NCBI GenBank assembly: GCA_910588775.1
Contig: CAJURH010000010.1
Span: forward strand, 1-64,000
DNA from: an uncultured Lachnospiraceae bacterium
Lineage (GTDB): Bacteria > Bacillota > Clostridia > Lachnospirales > Lachnospiraceae
Reading direction: 5' to 3'
Length of the DNA stretch: 64,000 nt
Of the stretch, positions 26,627 through 35,545 are shown piece by piece. Position 1 is the first letter of the stretch. Each line of letters starts with the position of its first letter. A model generated the notes under the pieces. It had not been told where the DNA came from. It worked only from the letters and a program-made list of their open reading frames with translations, and did no database searches. Made by a program: the position numbers and the translations under genes.

Positions 26627-27255
26627 CAGCGCACCCCTTCCCGGCCATTTAAAAGCCCTGCAAAATTTTCCAGAATCCGAAGGCCCAGATCCCCGCTTTT
26701 CTCCGGGTGGAACTGACAGGCGAACACATTGCCCTTCTCCACCGAGGCGTGAATGTTCACACCGTAGTCCGCCGTCGCCGTCACAATTCTCTCATCCGCC
26801 GCCTTCAGATAATAAGAATGCACAAAATACACATAGCCCCCCTGGGAAATTCCCTGAAACAGCCGACCGTCGTTGGCCAATCGCAGGGAATTCCAGCCCA
26901 TATGGGGAATTTTAAGACCCGGCGCCTTGGGAATGCGCAGAATTTTCCCCGGCAGAATTCCCAGACCTTTCACACCGGGACACTCCTCGCTCTCCTCAAA
27001 CAAAAGCTGTAGCCCCAGGCAGATGCCCAGAAAAGGCGTTCCCCCTTCACAGACCTGGCGAATGATTTCAGTCAGTCCATATTCTTTTAATTTGTCCATG
27101 GCGCTGCCGAAATTCCCCACCCCCGGCAGAATTACCTTGTCCGCCTGGAGAATATCCTGGGGGCGCCGGGAAACGCGCACATCCTCTCCCAGATGCAACA
27201 GCGCCTTTTCCACGCTTTTCATATTTCCAGCGTCGTAATCAATTATTGTTATCAT
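26626..27255 (-). CDS. hisH: Imidazole glycerol phosphate synthase, glutamine amidotransferase subunit
   Basis: A 209-aa class I glutaminase. It begins MITIIDYDAGNMKSVEKAL; the nucleophile Cys is in FLGICLGLQLLFEES near 81, and the His in FACQFHPEKSG. The ATG at 27255 is the family start; earlier in-frame residues are ignored. hisH-hisF stand alone here without hisA or hisI. Confidence 0.95.
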   Translation of the reverse strand: MITIIDYDAGNMKSVEKALLHLGEDVRVSRRPQDILQADKVILPGVGNFGSAMDKLKEYGLTEIIRQVCEGGTPFLGICLGLQLLFEESEECPGVKGLGILPGKILRIPKAPGLKIPHMGWNSLRLANDGRLFQGISQGGYVYFVHSYYLKAADERIVTATADYGVNIHASVEKGNVFACQFHPEKSGDLGLRILENFAGLLNGREGVR

Positions 27256-27651
27256 ACACGTATATTTCCTTTTTATTCTTTTTGTGGATTTGGGCGTCAT
27301 TTCTCCAATATTGCACCACAAATTCTATCAACAATGCGCCGCAAGGATAACGGATCCTTTGATACCCCAATCCCCTGTGTGAAACCGCTTTTGGTATAGT
27401 TTAACACAAAGGAAGCCCGAAAGTCAAAAAGTTTGGCCTCCGGGCAAAAATTTCATGCAATATTTTCAATGCGTTCTTTATACTTGTCTTTAGTTCATTC
27501 TCCAGTTTCAACGCCTCATCCAATTTGCGACGAAGATCCAAATGTTCTTCGGCAATAAGACGAATATTGCGGTTTGTCTGATTTTCTATTTGAGACTTTC
27601 AATCCGATCGGCCACAAGGGCAGCTCCCGCTCGTCGTCAGTCGTCAGGATA
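27256..27651. other. 396-bp intergenic region with decayed fragment
   Basis: Contains a short imperfect dyad around AAGGAT/ATCCTT (27343-27359) and, at 27401-27598, a fragment of an old gene described separately. No intact gene is seen. Confidence 0.5.
27401..27598 (-). pseudogene. Decayed fragment of a coiled-coil hypothetical protein
   Basis: A 65-codon minus-strand frame without start codon. It reads QIENQTNRNIRLIAEEHLDL, then an amphipathic LRRKLDEALKLENELK segment, and ends in TAA at 27401. It resembles the C-terminal half of small coiled-coil proteins that are common in Clostridia (recalled, not searched). Immediately upstream a different frame reads ALVADRIESLK before a stop, as if a frameshift separated the two halves. 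Confidence 0.5.
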
Positions 27652-28455
27652 TTATGCACCGTTTTCATCCCTCTGGTTGATCCCCACCGAAGCCGCGTAC
27701 ACCGTGCACTCGTACAGGGGATTATCCGAGGGACCGGGGGCGAATCCCAGAATCTCATCCATGTAATCCTGGTCATAAGCGCCGAGGGCGCAGACGCCGC
27801 AGCCAATGGCCTCGCCAGCCAGATAGAGATTCTGGCACATGTGGCCCGCATCCAGAAGAATGTATTTGGCCGCCTTCAGCCCATATCGCCACTCTGTTCG
27901 GTAGGGAAGGGCGCTCCACACGAAGAGAACCGGAGCCGAAGCGGCGAAATGCTGGCCGCACAGCGCGCGGGTCAGTTGAGCGTCGTAATCATCCTCTACA
28001 TCCCAGGCTTCCAGCGCATGTTCGCCAGGTAGATAATGATATGCCCCTCTTCTTAAACCTTCCACATGGTTGACGAACAGATATGTCTCCAGGGGATGGC
28101 GGGACCCGGCGGAAGGGACGCTCCGAAAGGTGACTGGATTCTTATGCCCAGCAATTTTGCGAATCCCCTGGGTGGCCCACAGAAGGAAGGACAGCTCTGG
28201 CAGGGTAAGCGCTTCCGGCGCATATTTCCGGCAACTTTCCCTGCGCATAATCAGATCCCATATATCGCCGGAAATGCCCAACTTGTCAAATTCCGCCGGC
28301 AAGGCAATGGTTCTTACGCCCTGCTTTTTCTTCAGACTGGAAATCCCTGGCAATTTCTGTTCCTGGTCGGTCTGCTCCGCGCCTGCGTCACCTCCGTAGT
28401 ACCCTTTTAGAAATTCCCGGTTTTTCATGATCTGATATTTCGTCTTATCATTCAT
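27652..28455 (-). CDS. SagB/ThcOx-type nitroreductase-family oxidoreductase
   Basis: A 267-aa FMN-dependent protein of the SagB-type dehydrogenase group. Motifs: IMRRESCRKYAPEALTLPELSFLLWATQG, then FRSVPSAGSRHPLETYLFV, GAYHYLP, and GHMCQNLYLAGEAIGCG. In azole-peptide clusters SagB oxidises azolines, but no cyclodehydratase (YcaO) or precursor lies here, and stand-alone homologues have unknown roles. ATG at 28455 with AAAGGAG; 52 bp after the AraC gene stop in the same direction. Confidence 0.88.
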   Translation of the reverse strand: MNDKTKYQIMKNREFLKGYYGGDAGAEQTDQEQKLPGISSLKKKQGVRTIALPAEFDKLGISGDIWDLIMRRESCRKYAPEALTLPELSFLLWATQGIRKIAGHKNPVTFRSVPSAGSRHPLETYLFVNHVEGLRRGAYHYLPGEHALEAWDVEDDYDAQLTRALCGQHFAASAPVLFVWSALPYRTEWRYGLKAAKYILLDAGHMCQNLYLAGEAIGCGVCALGAYDQDYMDEILGFAPGPSDNPLYECTVYAASVGINQRDENGA

Positions 28456-28507
28456 GGCATTTCTCCTTTGTCTATTTTCATCCAAATTTTGTATTGTCGA
28501 AAATATT

Positions 28508-29410
28508 CTAACATGTAGGATTTTCACCGTCAATGTCCCGCTGCCGCTTCCCGCCTTTCTTGTCCATCAGCTTATTTTTCTGCCGGAATTCCCTGGGCGA
28601 CACGCCATAGACGCTTTTAAAGGCACGGGAAAAGTGCAGTGAATTGGCGTATCCTACTGAAACGCTGATGTCCGCTATGGCCTCCGAGGTGATGACCAAA
28701 GCTTCCGCCGCCTTCTCCATACGATACCGCAACAGAAATTCTTGAGGGGGCTGTCCCACCGCTGATTTAAACACTTTGCCAAAATAGCTCCTGTCTAGCT
28801 GACACGTCCTGGCCAGTTCCTCCACGGTGATATTCTCCGCATAATGCTGCTCAATGTAGTTGATGGCCTCTCTGGCGTAGAACTCCCTTAATTTCCCGCC
28901 CAATACCTGTTTCCTAGACTGGGAAGTATGGATTAATGTGTCCACAAACAAATAGAGATGCCCAATCTGATACAGAGTGGACGCATTTTGTGCCTTTACA
29001 ATAGCAAACATTTCATCCAAAAGTTTTGTTCCGTCTTCCGGTTTTTCCGGGCGATAAACCGGATGTGCGTAGGACAGTCCCGCCGCCTCCACATAAGCCC
29101 TGGCCCGCAGTCCGTCAAACTCAATCCAGATATATTCCCAGGGTTCCTCCGAATCCGCCCAGTAGTGATTCACGTATCCCGGTTCAATGAAAAAGCCGGA
29201 ACCGCCTGACAATGGATAGTCTATACTGTTCATTTTCTGATCATTTGCCCTTAAAATCCCTTTTCCCGAAATAATATAGTGAAATAGAAAATGATTCCGT
29301 ACATTCGGCCCATATCCATGCATAGGCATACACTTCTCATACCCGCTTTGGTATAATGTTAGATCAATAAACCGCTCATTTGGAAATACTGAAAACAAAA
29401 CGTCGGACAT
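28508..29410 (-). CDS. AraC-family regulator of the alpha-galactoside operon
   Basis: A 300-aa regulator. The N-terminal cupin sensor (about 1-150, YIISGKGILRAN, GFFIEPGYVNHYWAD) is followed by two helix-turn-helix units at the C-terminus (ITVEELARTCQLDRSYFGKVFKSAVG and IADISVSVGYANSLHFSRAFKSVYGVSPREFR). It is divergent from the sugar ABC/alpha-galactosidase genes, like MsmR/RafR regulators. Residues after about 285 are a basic tail. Confidence 0.92.
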   Translation of the reverse strand: MSDVLFSVFPNERFIDLTLYQSGYEKCMPMHGYGPNVRNHFLFHYIISGKGILRANDQKMNSIDYPLSGGSGFFIEPGYVNHYWADSEEPWEYIWIEFDGLRARAYVEAAGLSYAHPVYRPEKPEDGTKLLDEMFAIVKAQNASTLYQIGHLYLFVDTLIHTSQSRKQVLGGKLREFYAREAINYIEQHYAENITVEELARTCQLDRSYFGKVFKSAVGQPPQEFLLRYRMEKAAEALVITSEAIADISVSVGYANSLHFSRAFKSVYGVSPREFRQKNKLMDKKGGKRQRDIDGENPTC

Positions 29411-29505
29411 TTTTGTATACCCTCTCTTTGTATTTTAACAATCTGTATAATAGTTCATAAAAATTTTGTAAGGTTTTTACGAAATTTTTATAATTTCCCC
29501 TATTA

Positions 29506-29562
29506 TATACCTAAATGCGTTCTCACTTCAACTATTTTCTTATAATCACCCATTTAGGTATA
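29506..29562. promoter_or_regulatory. Perfect inverted repeat, putative AraC-type operator
   Basis: TATACCTAAATG (29506-29517) and CATTTAGGTATA (29551-29562) are perfect 12-bp inverted copies. A further related site, GCATTTAC, lies at 29579-29586, next to the predicted -35 region of the sugar operon. Confidence 0.6.
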
Positions 29563-29581
29563 TTATGCACACATTGACGCA

Positions 29582-29610
29582 TTTACTTTTTATAGGAAAA
29601 ATGCTACTAT
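29582..29610 (+). promoter_or_regulatory. Weak promoter of the sugar ABC operon
   Basis: TTTACT (29582-29587), 17-bp spacer, TACTAT (29605-29610). Each box matches 4 of 6 consensus bases, as expected for an activator-dependent promoter. Leader about 55 nt. Confidence 0.45.
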
Positions 29611-29670
29611 CCCCCTTGAAATGGGTAGTAAAATCATGCAAAATAACCAAAGGAAAAGGAGAAGTGTAGT

Positions 29671-30960
29671 ATGATGAAGAAAAAAGCAATTGCTACAGCG
29701 CTTGTGGCGGCCATGCTGGCGGGCATCACCGCAGGGCTTGCCGGATGCGGCTCGGATTCCGAAACGGCAGACGGAAAAACCCGTATCAGCATCCTTCAAT
29801 ACAAGCCGGAAGCGGTAAAAGCTTTCGAGAAAATGCAAGAGGAATTCAATGCCACTCATGATGATATTTATCTGGAGATTGAATCCCCCAACGACGCTAT
29901 GACTGTATTGAAAACACGCTTAATCAAAGAAGACGCCCCCGACATCATCGGGATTGGCGGAGATGTGAATTATTCCAATTTCCTGGACGCAGAAATTCTG
30001 ACAGATATTTCTGACTTCGAGGGAATTTCCCAGGTAAAAGAATCCTACCTGGACATTGCGAAAAACCTGGAATTCGTGCCCATGGACGGTGTTTATGGAG
30101 TTCCCTACGTAGCCAACGCGGCCGGCGTTTTGTACAACCGGGAAATGTTTAAGGAAAACAAATGGGAAATCCCCACTACTTGGGACGAATTTATTGAATT
30201 ATGTGACGACATTAAAGCTTCTGGACAGCAGCCGCTGTATTTTGGCTTTAAGGACGTATGGACCTGCCTGGCTCCCTGGAACGCCCTGGCCGTAGACCTG
30301 GCTCCAGCCGATGTATGCCAACAGGTGAACAGAGGAGAAACCAAATTTGCAGATGAATATGGTGAAGTGGCGGAGAAAATGCTTGCGCTTCTGCCCTACG
30401 CCCAGGACGACCCATTCGCTTATAACTACAACGACGCATGCACCGCTTTTGCCAACGGGGAATCTGCCATGTTCTGTATCGGCAGCTATGCCGTGCCCCA
30501 GATCCAGTCTGTGAACCCAGATATGGACATTGACTCTTTCGTTATGCCGGGCAGCAGCAATGCCGATGAGAATGTGCTGAACTCCGGCATCGACCTGCAG
30601 TTCTGCGTCACCTCTAACTGTGAAAACAAAGAAGCGGCCTACGAAGTGCTAAGCTTCCTGCTGGAGGATTCCACCGTTCAGACTTATCTGGATGATCAGA
30701 ACGCGGTTCCCTGTAAAGACGCGGAATTTACGCTTCCTTCCAGCCTGGATGGCATGACCGAGTACATCAAAGAAGGCAAGATGACGGACTACCAGGATCA
30801 CTACTATCCCGCTGAGATGAGCGTGGACGCACAGCTCCAGACTTTCCTGCTGCAAAAAGATGTGGACGCATTCCTGAAGAAATTTGATACTGACTGGACC
30901 CGGTACAACCGCGACATCATCCGTAAAGTACAGGAATATGAAGAAAAGGGAGGGAAATGA
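29671..30960 (+). CDS. Sugar ABC transporter substrate-binding lipoprotein
   Basis: A 429-aa family 1 extracellular binding protein. Signal peptide with lipobox AGLAGCGSD, mature Cys about residue 26. SBP_bac_1 features follow: FEKMQEEFNATHDDIYLEIE, APDIIGIGGD, VPYVANAAGVLYNREMF and TWDEFIELCDDI. With the permeases and the alpha-galactosidase it likely takes up raffinose- or melibiose-type sugars (context inference). GGAAAAGGAG precedes the ATG. Confidence 0.92.
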   Translation: MMKKKAIATALVAAMLAGITAGLAGCGSDSETADGKTRISILQYKPEAVKAFEKMQEEFNATHDDIYLEIESPNDAMTVLKTRLIKEDAPDIIGIGGDVNYSNFLDAEILTDISDFEGISQVKESYLDIAKNLEFVPMDGVYGVPYVANAAGVLYNREMFKENKWEIPTTWDEFIELCDDIKASGQQPLYFGFKDVWTCLAPWNALAVDLAPADVCQQVNRGETKFADEYGEVAEKMLALLPYAQDDPFAYNYNDACTAFANGESAMFCIGSYAVPQIQSVNPDMDIDSFVMPGSSNADENVLNSGIDLQFCVTSNCENKEAAYEVLSFLLEDSTVQTYLDDQNAVPCKDAEFTLPSSLDGMTEYIKEGKMTDYQDHYYPAEMSVDAQLQTFLLQKDVDAFLKKFDTDWTRYNRDIIRKVQEYEEKGGK

Positions 30961-30962
30961 TC

Positions 30963-31826
30963 ATGAAAAAACTGACCAGAAACCAGACTTTTATGCTTAT
31001 CACAGTTCCGGTGCTGGCGCTGTTCTTCTGTTTCAATACATTGCCCTTGATCAAGGGTCTTATTTACAGCTTCACCAATTTCCGCGGATTCGGAAACTAT
31101 GAATGGGTGGGCCTGCGCAACTATGCGGATTTGTTTACCGACGCTCGTGTAGGCAAATCCTACCTGTTCACCTTTAAATTCGCTATCCTGGCCACCATCG
31201 TCACCAACGTAATCTCTCTTCTTTTGGCCATGGGCTTAAACAGCCGTATCCGGGCCAAGAGCGCATTGCGCGGCGTGTATTTCGTGCCCAGAATCTTAGG
31301 CGGTCTGGTTGTAGGTTATATCTTCGGATATATCTTTACCTACATTCTGCCGGCCATCAGCCAGGCCATGGGAGGCAACGCCTCCAGTATGCTGTCCAAC
31401 ACAAAAACAGCCTGGATCGCCATCGTAATCGTCGCCGCCTGGCAGTCCATCGCCCAGACGACCCTGATCTACATATCCGGCTTACAGACGGTGCCGGAGG
31501 ATGTATATGAGGCTGGGGCCATCGACGGCGCCACCGGATGGAAGAAGTTCAAGGAACTGACCTTCCCCATGATTATCCCGTTCTTCAGCATCAACATGGT
31601 ATTAAGCACTAAGGACTTCCTGATGGTATTCGACCAGATCATGGCTTTGACCAAGGGCGGTCCTGCACAGAGTACAGAATCCATCTCCTACCTGATCTAC
31701 AACAATGGTATGGGCGGCGGACAATTTGGCTTCCAGAGCGCCAACGCCGTACTCTTCTTCGTAGTGATCGTGGCCATCTCTGTATTCCAGCTTAACTTTA
31801 CAGGAAAGAAGGAGGAACAGTTATAA
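30963..31826 (+). CDS. Sugar ABC transporter permease (MsmF-like)
   Basis: A 287-aa MalF-type permease with six helices. The coupling loop EAGAIDGATGWKKFKELTFP lies near residue 180. ATG 30963 chosen because GGGAGGG sits eight bases upstream; an ATG at 30957 overlapping the previous stop is too close to it. The stop overlaps the next ATG by one base (TAATG). Confidence 0.93.
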   Translation: MKKLTRNQTFMLITVPVLALFFCFNTLPLIKGLIYSFTNFRGFGNYEWVGLRNYADLFTDARVGKSYLFTFKFAILATIVTNVISLLLAMGLNSRIRAKSALRGVYFVPRILGGLVVGYIFGYIFTYILPAISQAMGGNASSMLSNTKTAWIAIVIVAAWQSIAQTTLIYISGLQTVPEDVYEAGAIDGATGWKKFKELTFPMIIPFFSINMVLSTKDFLMVFDQIMALTKGGPAQSTESISYLIYNNGMGGGQFGFQSANAVLFFVVIVAISVFQLNFTGKKEEQL

Positions 31827-32674
31827 TGAAAAAGAAAAATAGAGTCGCCGCTGAAACAAACTGGCCGCTTACCATTTTATTGATCCTCGGCTGCATAACC
31901 GTCATCTTCCCCCTTTACATGGCAATCGTCATCGCATTCAAGAAACCTTCGGAGATGACCAACGACATCGCAGGCGCTTTGAGTCTGCCCAAGAGCTGGA
32001 GCCTGGAAAACTTCGCGGAGGCCATGCGCGTCACCGATTTCTGGCACTCCCTGGGATACAGCCTTTTGATTACCATTGTCACCGTAGTTCTGGCTATCCT
32101 GATTCACTCCCTGGCCGGCTACGCCATCGGCCGCTCCAAGATGGGAAGCAAATTTTATAATTTCTCCTATCTGTACATTGTAAGCGGTATGTTCGTGCCC
32201 TTTGCCATTCTGATGATGCCTCTGGTAAAACAGACCGCGCAGCTTCACATTGACAACTGGGTGGGCGTTATCCTATGTTATCTGGTGTTCTATATGCCCA
32301 TGAACGTGATGCTCTACACTGGTTACTTAAAGAACATCCCCATCGCGCTGGAAGAAGCCGCCACTGTGGACGGCGCCAGCACATGGACCACTTACTGGAA
32401 GATCATCTTCCCGATCATGAAACCTATGCATGCCACCGTTGCCGTGCTGACCGCACTGGGAACCTGGAACGACGTTATGACGCCACTGGTAATTATGTCT
32501 GGCACAGGCGCCAATACTCTTCCACTGGCGCAGTTGACTTTCCAGACTCAGTTTGGAACCAACTACAACCTGGCCTTCGCCTCTTACCTGCTGGCTCTGG
32601 TGCCCATTCTTATATTCTATCTGGTATGCCAGAAACAAATTATTAATGGTGTTGTAAATGGAGCCGTAAAATGA
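31826..32674 (+). CDS. Sugar ABC transporter permease (MsmG-like)
   Basis: A 282-aa MalG-type permease. The EAA loop EEAATVDGASTWTTYWKIIFP lies near residue 173. It forms the channel with the preceding permease. No ATPase gene is in the operon, so a shared MsmK-type ATPase elsewhere is implied. Confidence 0.93.
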   Translation: MKKKNRVAAETNWPLTILLILGCITVIFPLYMAIVIAFKKPSEMTNDIAGALSLPKSWSLENFAEAMRVTDFWHSLGYSLLITIVTVVLAILIHSLAGYAIGRSKMGSKFYNFSYLYIVSGMFVPFAILMMPLVKQTAQLHIDNWVGVILCYLVFYMPMNVMLYTGYLKNIPIALEEAATVDGASTWTTYWKIIFPIMKPMHATVAVLTALGTWNDVMTPLVIMSGTGANTLPLAQLTFQTQFGTNYNLAFASYLLALVPILIFYLVCQKQIINGVVNGAVK

Positions 32675-32684
32675 TATGATGTAA

Positions 32685-32731
32685 AATGCCAAAAGTCTCC
32701 AGGGCATGTCCCTGGAAAGGCTTTTGGCATT
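32685..32731 (+). promoter_or_regulatory. Long intercistronic hairpin
   Basis: Outer arms AATGCCAAAAG (32685-32695) and CTTTTGGCATT (32721-32731) and inner arms CCAGGG (32699-32704) and CCCTGG (32710-32715). There is no U-tract, so it looks like an mRNA-stability or processing element between the transporter and alpha-galactosidase genes rather than a terminator. Confidence 0.65.
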
Positions 32732-32769
32732 CTGACACAATAATACAAGAATAATTACGAGGCAAATTT

Positions 32770-34962
32770 ATGGCAATTTTATTCAACGAGACAAAATCCA
32801 TCTTTTCATTGCAGACAAACCATAGCATGTATCAAATGAAAGTTGACAAGTATGGGGTCCTGCTCCACACTTACTATGGGGCGAAAGGGGTCCCTTTTGA
32901 CTACTCTTATTTGATTACCTATGCAGACCATGGATTTTCCGGCAACCCTTATGAAGCCGGGGACGAACGCACCTATTCCCTGGATGCGCTTCCCCAGGAA
33001 TATCCTGTATATGGAAGCGGCGACTACCGCTCCACTGCGCTGAAAGTGCGCTATCCCGACGGCTCTCACGCCTGCGAACTGCGCTATGTACGCCATGAAC
33101 TGCAGGAAGGAAAATACGCGCTGCCTGGACTTCCAACCGTCTACGCCACTGAAGAGGCGCCGGCGGACACTCTGGTCATCACGCTGGAAGACACACGCAA
33201 ACTTTTCTATGTGCATCTATACTACGGTATCCTGGAAAATCTGGATTTGATCACCCGGAGCGTGTGTGTGGAAAATCACGATGCAAAAGTTCTGTATCTG
33301 GAACAGGCGCTAAGCTGTTGCGTAGATTTTCAGCATGGAGACTTCCATCTCCACACATTCTATGGCCGTCATATGAAAGAACGCACCTACCAGAGAGTTC
33401 CCGTATGCCATGGCGTTCAGTCCATTGGCAGCAACCGTGGAGCCTCCAGCCACCAGCAGAATCCGTTTTTCATGCTCACCAGTCCCCAGGCGACGGAAGA
33501 TACGGGGGTCTGCTATGGATTCTCCTTCCTTTACAGCGGAGACTTCCTGGCTCTGGGCAGCAAGGACCAGTTTGACCAGACACGGATACTCATGGGCATC
33601 CATCCCGACAATTTCTGTTACTGCCTGGAACCCGGGGACGCTTTCTATGCCCCAGAAACCGCCATGGCATACACCGATCAGGGGATGGGCGCATTGTCAC
33701 AAATTTACCACAAAGCTTACCGGACAAACCTTTGCCGGGGCAAATATAAAACCGCCCGTCGTCCCGTTCTCTTAAATAGCTGGGAGAGCGTATACATGGA
33801 CTTCGACGGTAAGAAATTAATCAAGATGGCCAAAGACGCTGCCAAAATGGGCATTGAACTGTTCGTCATGGACGACGGATGGTTCGGAAAACGGGACATG
33901 GATGTGTCTGGACTGGGCGACTGGCATGTGAACGAAAATAAACTGGGCTGCACTCTTAAGGAATTGTCCGACGAGATTCACGCTCTGGGCATGCAGTTTG
34001 GCATCTGGTTTGAACCAGAATGCATCAACGAGGACAGCGATCTGTACCGCAAACATCCAGACTGGGCTTTGAAAGTTCCCGACAAAGCGCCTGTGCGGGG
34101 CCGCTACCAGCTTGTTCTGGATTTCTCCCGGGAAGATGTGCGGGAACATATCCTGGAACAAATCTGCCAGGTATTGGATTCTGCGAAAATAGAATATCTC
34201 AAATGGGATTTCAACCGGAGCATCAGCGATATCTACAGCGCACTGCTTCCGCCCAAGAGGCAAGGGGAAGTGGCTCACCGCTATATTCTGGGGCTGTACG
34301 ATATGCTGGAAAAGCTATCTGCCCGTTACCCGGATCTCCTTCTGGAAGGATGCAGTGGCGGCGGTGGACGATTCGACGCTGGAATGCTGTACTACACGCC
34401 GCAGATCTGGTGCAGCGACAACACCGACGCCATCGACCGTCTGTCCATCCAGTATGGCACTTCCTTTGGCTACCCCATCAGCGCAATAGGTTCCCATGTG
34501 TCCCACTGCCCCAATGACCAGACAGGCAGAATCACGCCGCTGGAGACCAGGGCCACAGTAGCTATGGCAGGAACTTTCGGCTACGAATTAGATACCAATG
34601 AAATCAAAGAAGAAGAGATACCCGTAATTCAAAAACAGATCGAAGAATTTAAGAAATACTATGACTTAATCCAAAATGGACATTACTATCGCCTTACAAA
34701 TCCAGAGGAATATCCAATCTGCCATGGATGGGAATTCGTAAGCCCAGACAAGAGTGAGGCTCTGCTATGCATTGTAACCTTACAGGTACAGCCCAATATA
34801 GTTAAACGCTGTATGCGCCTCAAAGGCCTGTGCCCAGACAAAATATACTTGATAAACGGAGAAGAATATCCCGGTTCCGCGCTTATGAACGGCGGCTATC
34901 TGGTTCCCTACGCCACCACAGAATATGAAAGTTTTCGCATCTATATCGCTGAAAAAAAGTAA
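32770..34962 (+). CDS. GH36 alpha-galactosidase
   Basis: A 730-aa cytosolic glycoside hydrolase family 36 enzyme releasing terminal alpha-galactose from raffinose, stachyose or melibiose. The nucleophile is D480 in YLKWDFNR and the acid/base D550 in CSDNTDA. FVMDDGWFG near 360 and WFEPECIN near 417 are further family motifs. No signal peptide, consistent with intracellular hydrolysis after ABC uptake. Last gene before a strong terminator. Confidence 0.95.
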   Translation: MAILFNETKSIFSLQTNHSMYQMKVDKYGVLLHTYYGAKGVPFDYSYLITYADHGFSGNPYEAGDERTYSLDALPQEYPVYGSGDYRSTALKVRYPDGSHACELRYVRHELQEGKYALPGLPTVYATEEAPADTLVITLEDTRKLFYVHLYYGILENLDLITRSVCVENHDAKVLYLEQALSCCVDFQHGDFHLHTFYGRHMKERTYQRVPVCHGVQSIGSNRGASSHQQNPFFMLTSPQATEDTGVCYGFSFLYSGDFLALGSKDQFDQTRILMGIHPDNFCYCLEPGDAFYAPETAMAYTDQGMGALSQIYHKAYRTNLCRGKYKTARRPVLLNSWESVYMDFDGKKLIKMAKDAAKMGIELFVMDDGWFGKRDMDVSGLGDWHVNENKLGCTLKELSDEIHALGMQFGIWFEPECINEDSDLYRKHPDWALKVPDKAPVRGRYQLVLDFSREDVREHILEQICQVLDSAKIEYLKWDFNRSISDIYSALLPPKRQGEVAHRYILGLYDMLEKLSARYPDLLLEGCSGGGGRFDAGMLYYTPQIWCSDNTDAIDRLSIQYGTSFGYPISAIGSHVSHCPNDQTGRITPLETRATVAMAGTFGYELDTNEIKEEEIPVIQKQIEEFKKYYDLIQNGHYYRLTNPEEYPICHGWEFVSPDKSEALLCIVTLQVQPNIVKRCMRLKGLCPDKIYLINGEEYPGSALMNGGYLVPYATTEYESFRIYIAEKK

Positions 34963-34988
34963 GCAGTCAAAAACTGCCGAGAACAAAC

Positions 34989-35034
34989 GGCTGTATGCGC
35001 CCGCTAAAGGACAGCATACAGCCTTGTTTTTTGC
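34989..35034 (+). terminator. Terminator of the alpha-galactoside operon
   Basis: Stem GGCTGTATGC (34989-34998) with GCATACAGCC (35014-35023), followed by TTGTTTTTTGC. Confidence 0.85.
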
Positions 35035-35055
35035 TATGTCATTCTATCTACTGTT

Positions 35056-35472
35056 TCAGTGATTTCTCAAAATATATTGATATGCAAATTCTATTCCATT
35101 ACAAGTTAGATTTTCAGACCTATGCGGTGGGTTGTTTTCTCAAAAACCTATAGGACGTAATTCAATACATCTTAGTGAGCCAAATGTCTGCTCAAAAGCA
35201 GACGCAAAATTATAACAGGCACATACAATCTCATCTTTTGTTTTTCTCAGCGCATGGAAATAAATTCCTATAAACATAAGCGCGCCTTTGACCAAGCCAC
35301 ACTGCGCTCTACATCCACCGGCGCCATGCAACCCAACTGCGGACCAGATTATTTGAGGTTCATTATATACTCTTTCATTCAGTGATATCCCCATGACTTC
35401 CAATTTCTGAAAGCGTGTTTGAAAAATCATTTCCACGCCACCCGCGCGCCACTTTATAGTTCGTTTGCTCAC
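35056..35472 (-). pseudogene. C_GCAxxG_C_C family protein broken by an in-frame TGA
   Basis: The first 110 codons from a GTG at 35472 include GLHGAGGCRAQCGLVKG, ALMFIGIY and AFEQTFGSLRCIELRPIGF, the Cys-Gly-rich core of this family. The frame stops with TGA at 35140-35142. It then continues in the same frame with ENNPPHRSENLTCNGIEFAY to a TGA at 35056, matching (from memory) the expected C-terminus after ELRPxGF. The first ~40 residues do not resemble the family, the usual N-terminal cysteine region is absent, and no ribosome site is seen. It is best read as an N-truncated, nonsense-mutated remnant. Confidence 0.6.
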
Positions 35473-35479
35473 ATATAAG

Positions 35480-35535
35480 CAATAAAGAACGACATCAGAA
35501 TTCGTCTCTGACGCCGCTCTTTATTGAATTCTGAT
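35480..35535 (-). terminator. Interlocked palindromes after the leu/DHH operon
   Basis: Two perfect inverted repeats in the order A-B-A'-B': CAATAAAGA (35480-35488) with TCTTTATTG (35518-35526), and ATCAGAATTC (35494-35503) with GAATTCTGAT (35526-35535). They cannot both form simple hairpins. The B stem followed by a U-rich stretch on the minus strand may end the operon. Confidence 0.55.
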
Positions 35536-35545
35536 AATCTGCCGC

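Noticed and set aside
35140..35142. TGA read as selenocysteine in the C_GCAxxG-type gene
   Set aside because: No hairpin of SECIS type is evident just downstream, the N-terminus is also degraded, and no selenocysteine genes are seen in the window.
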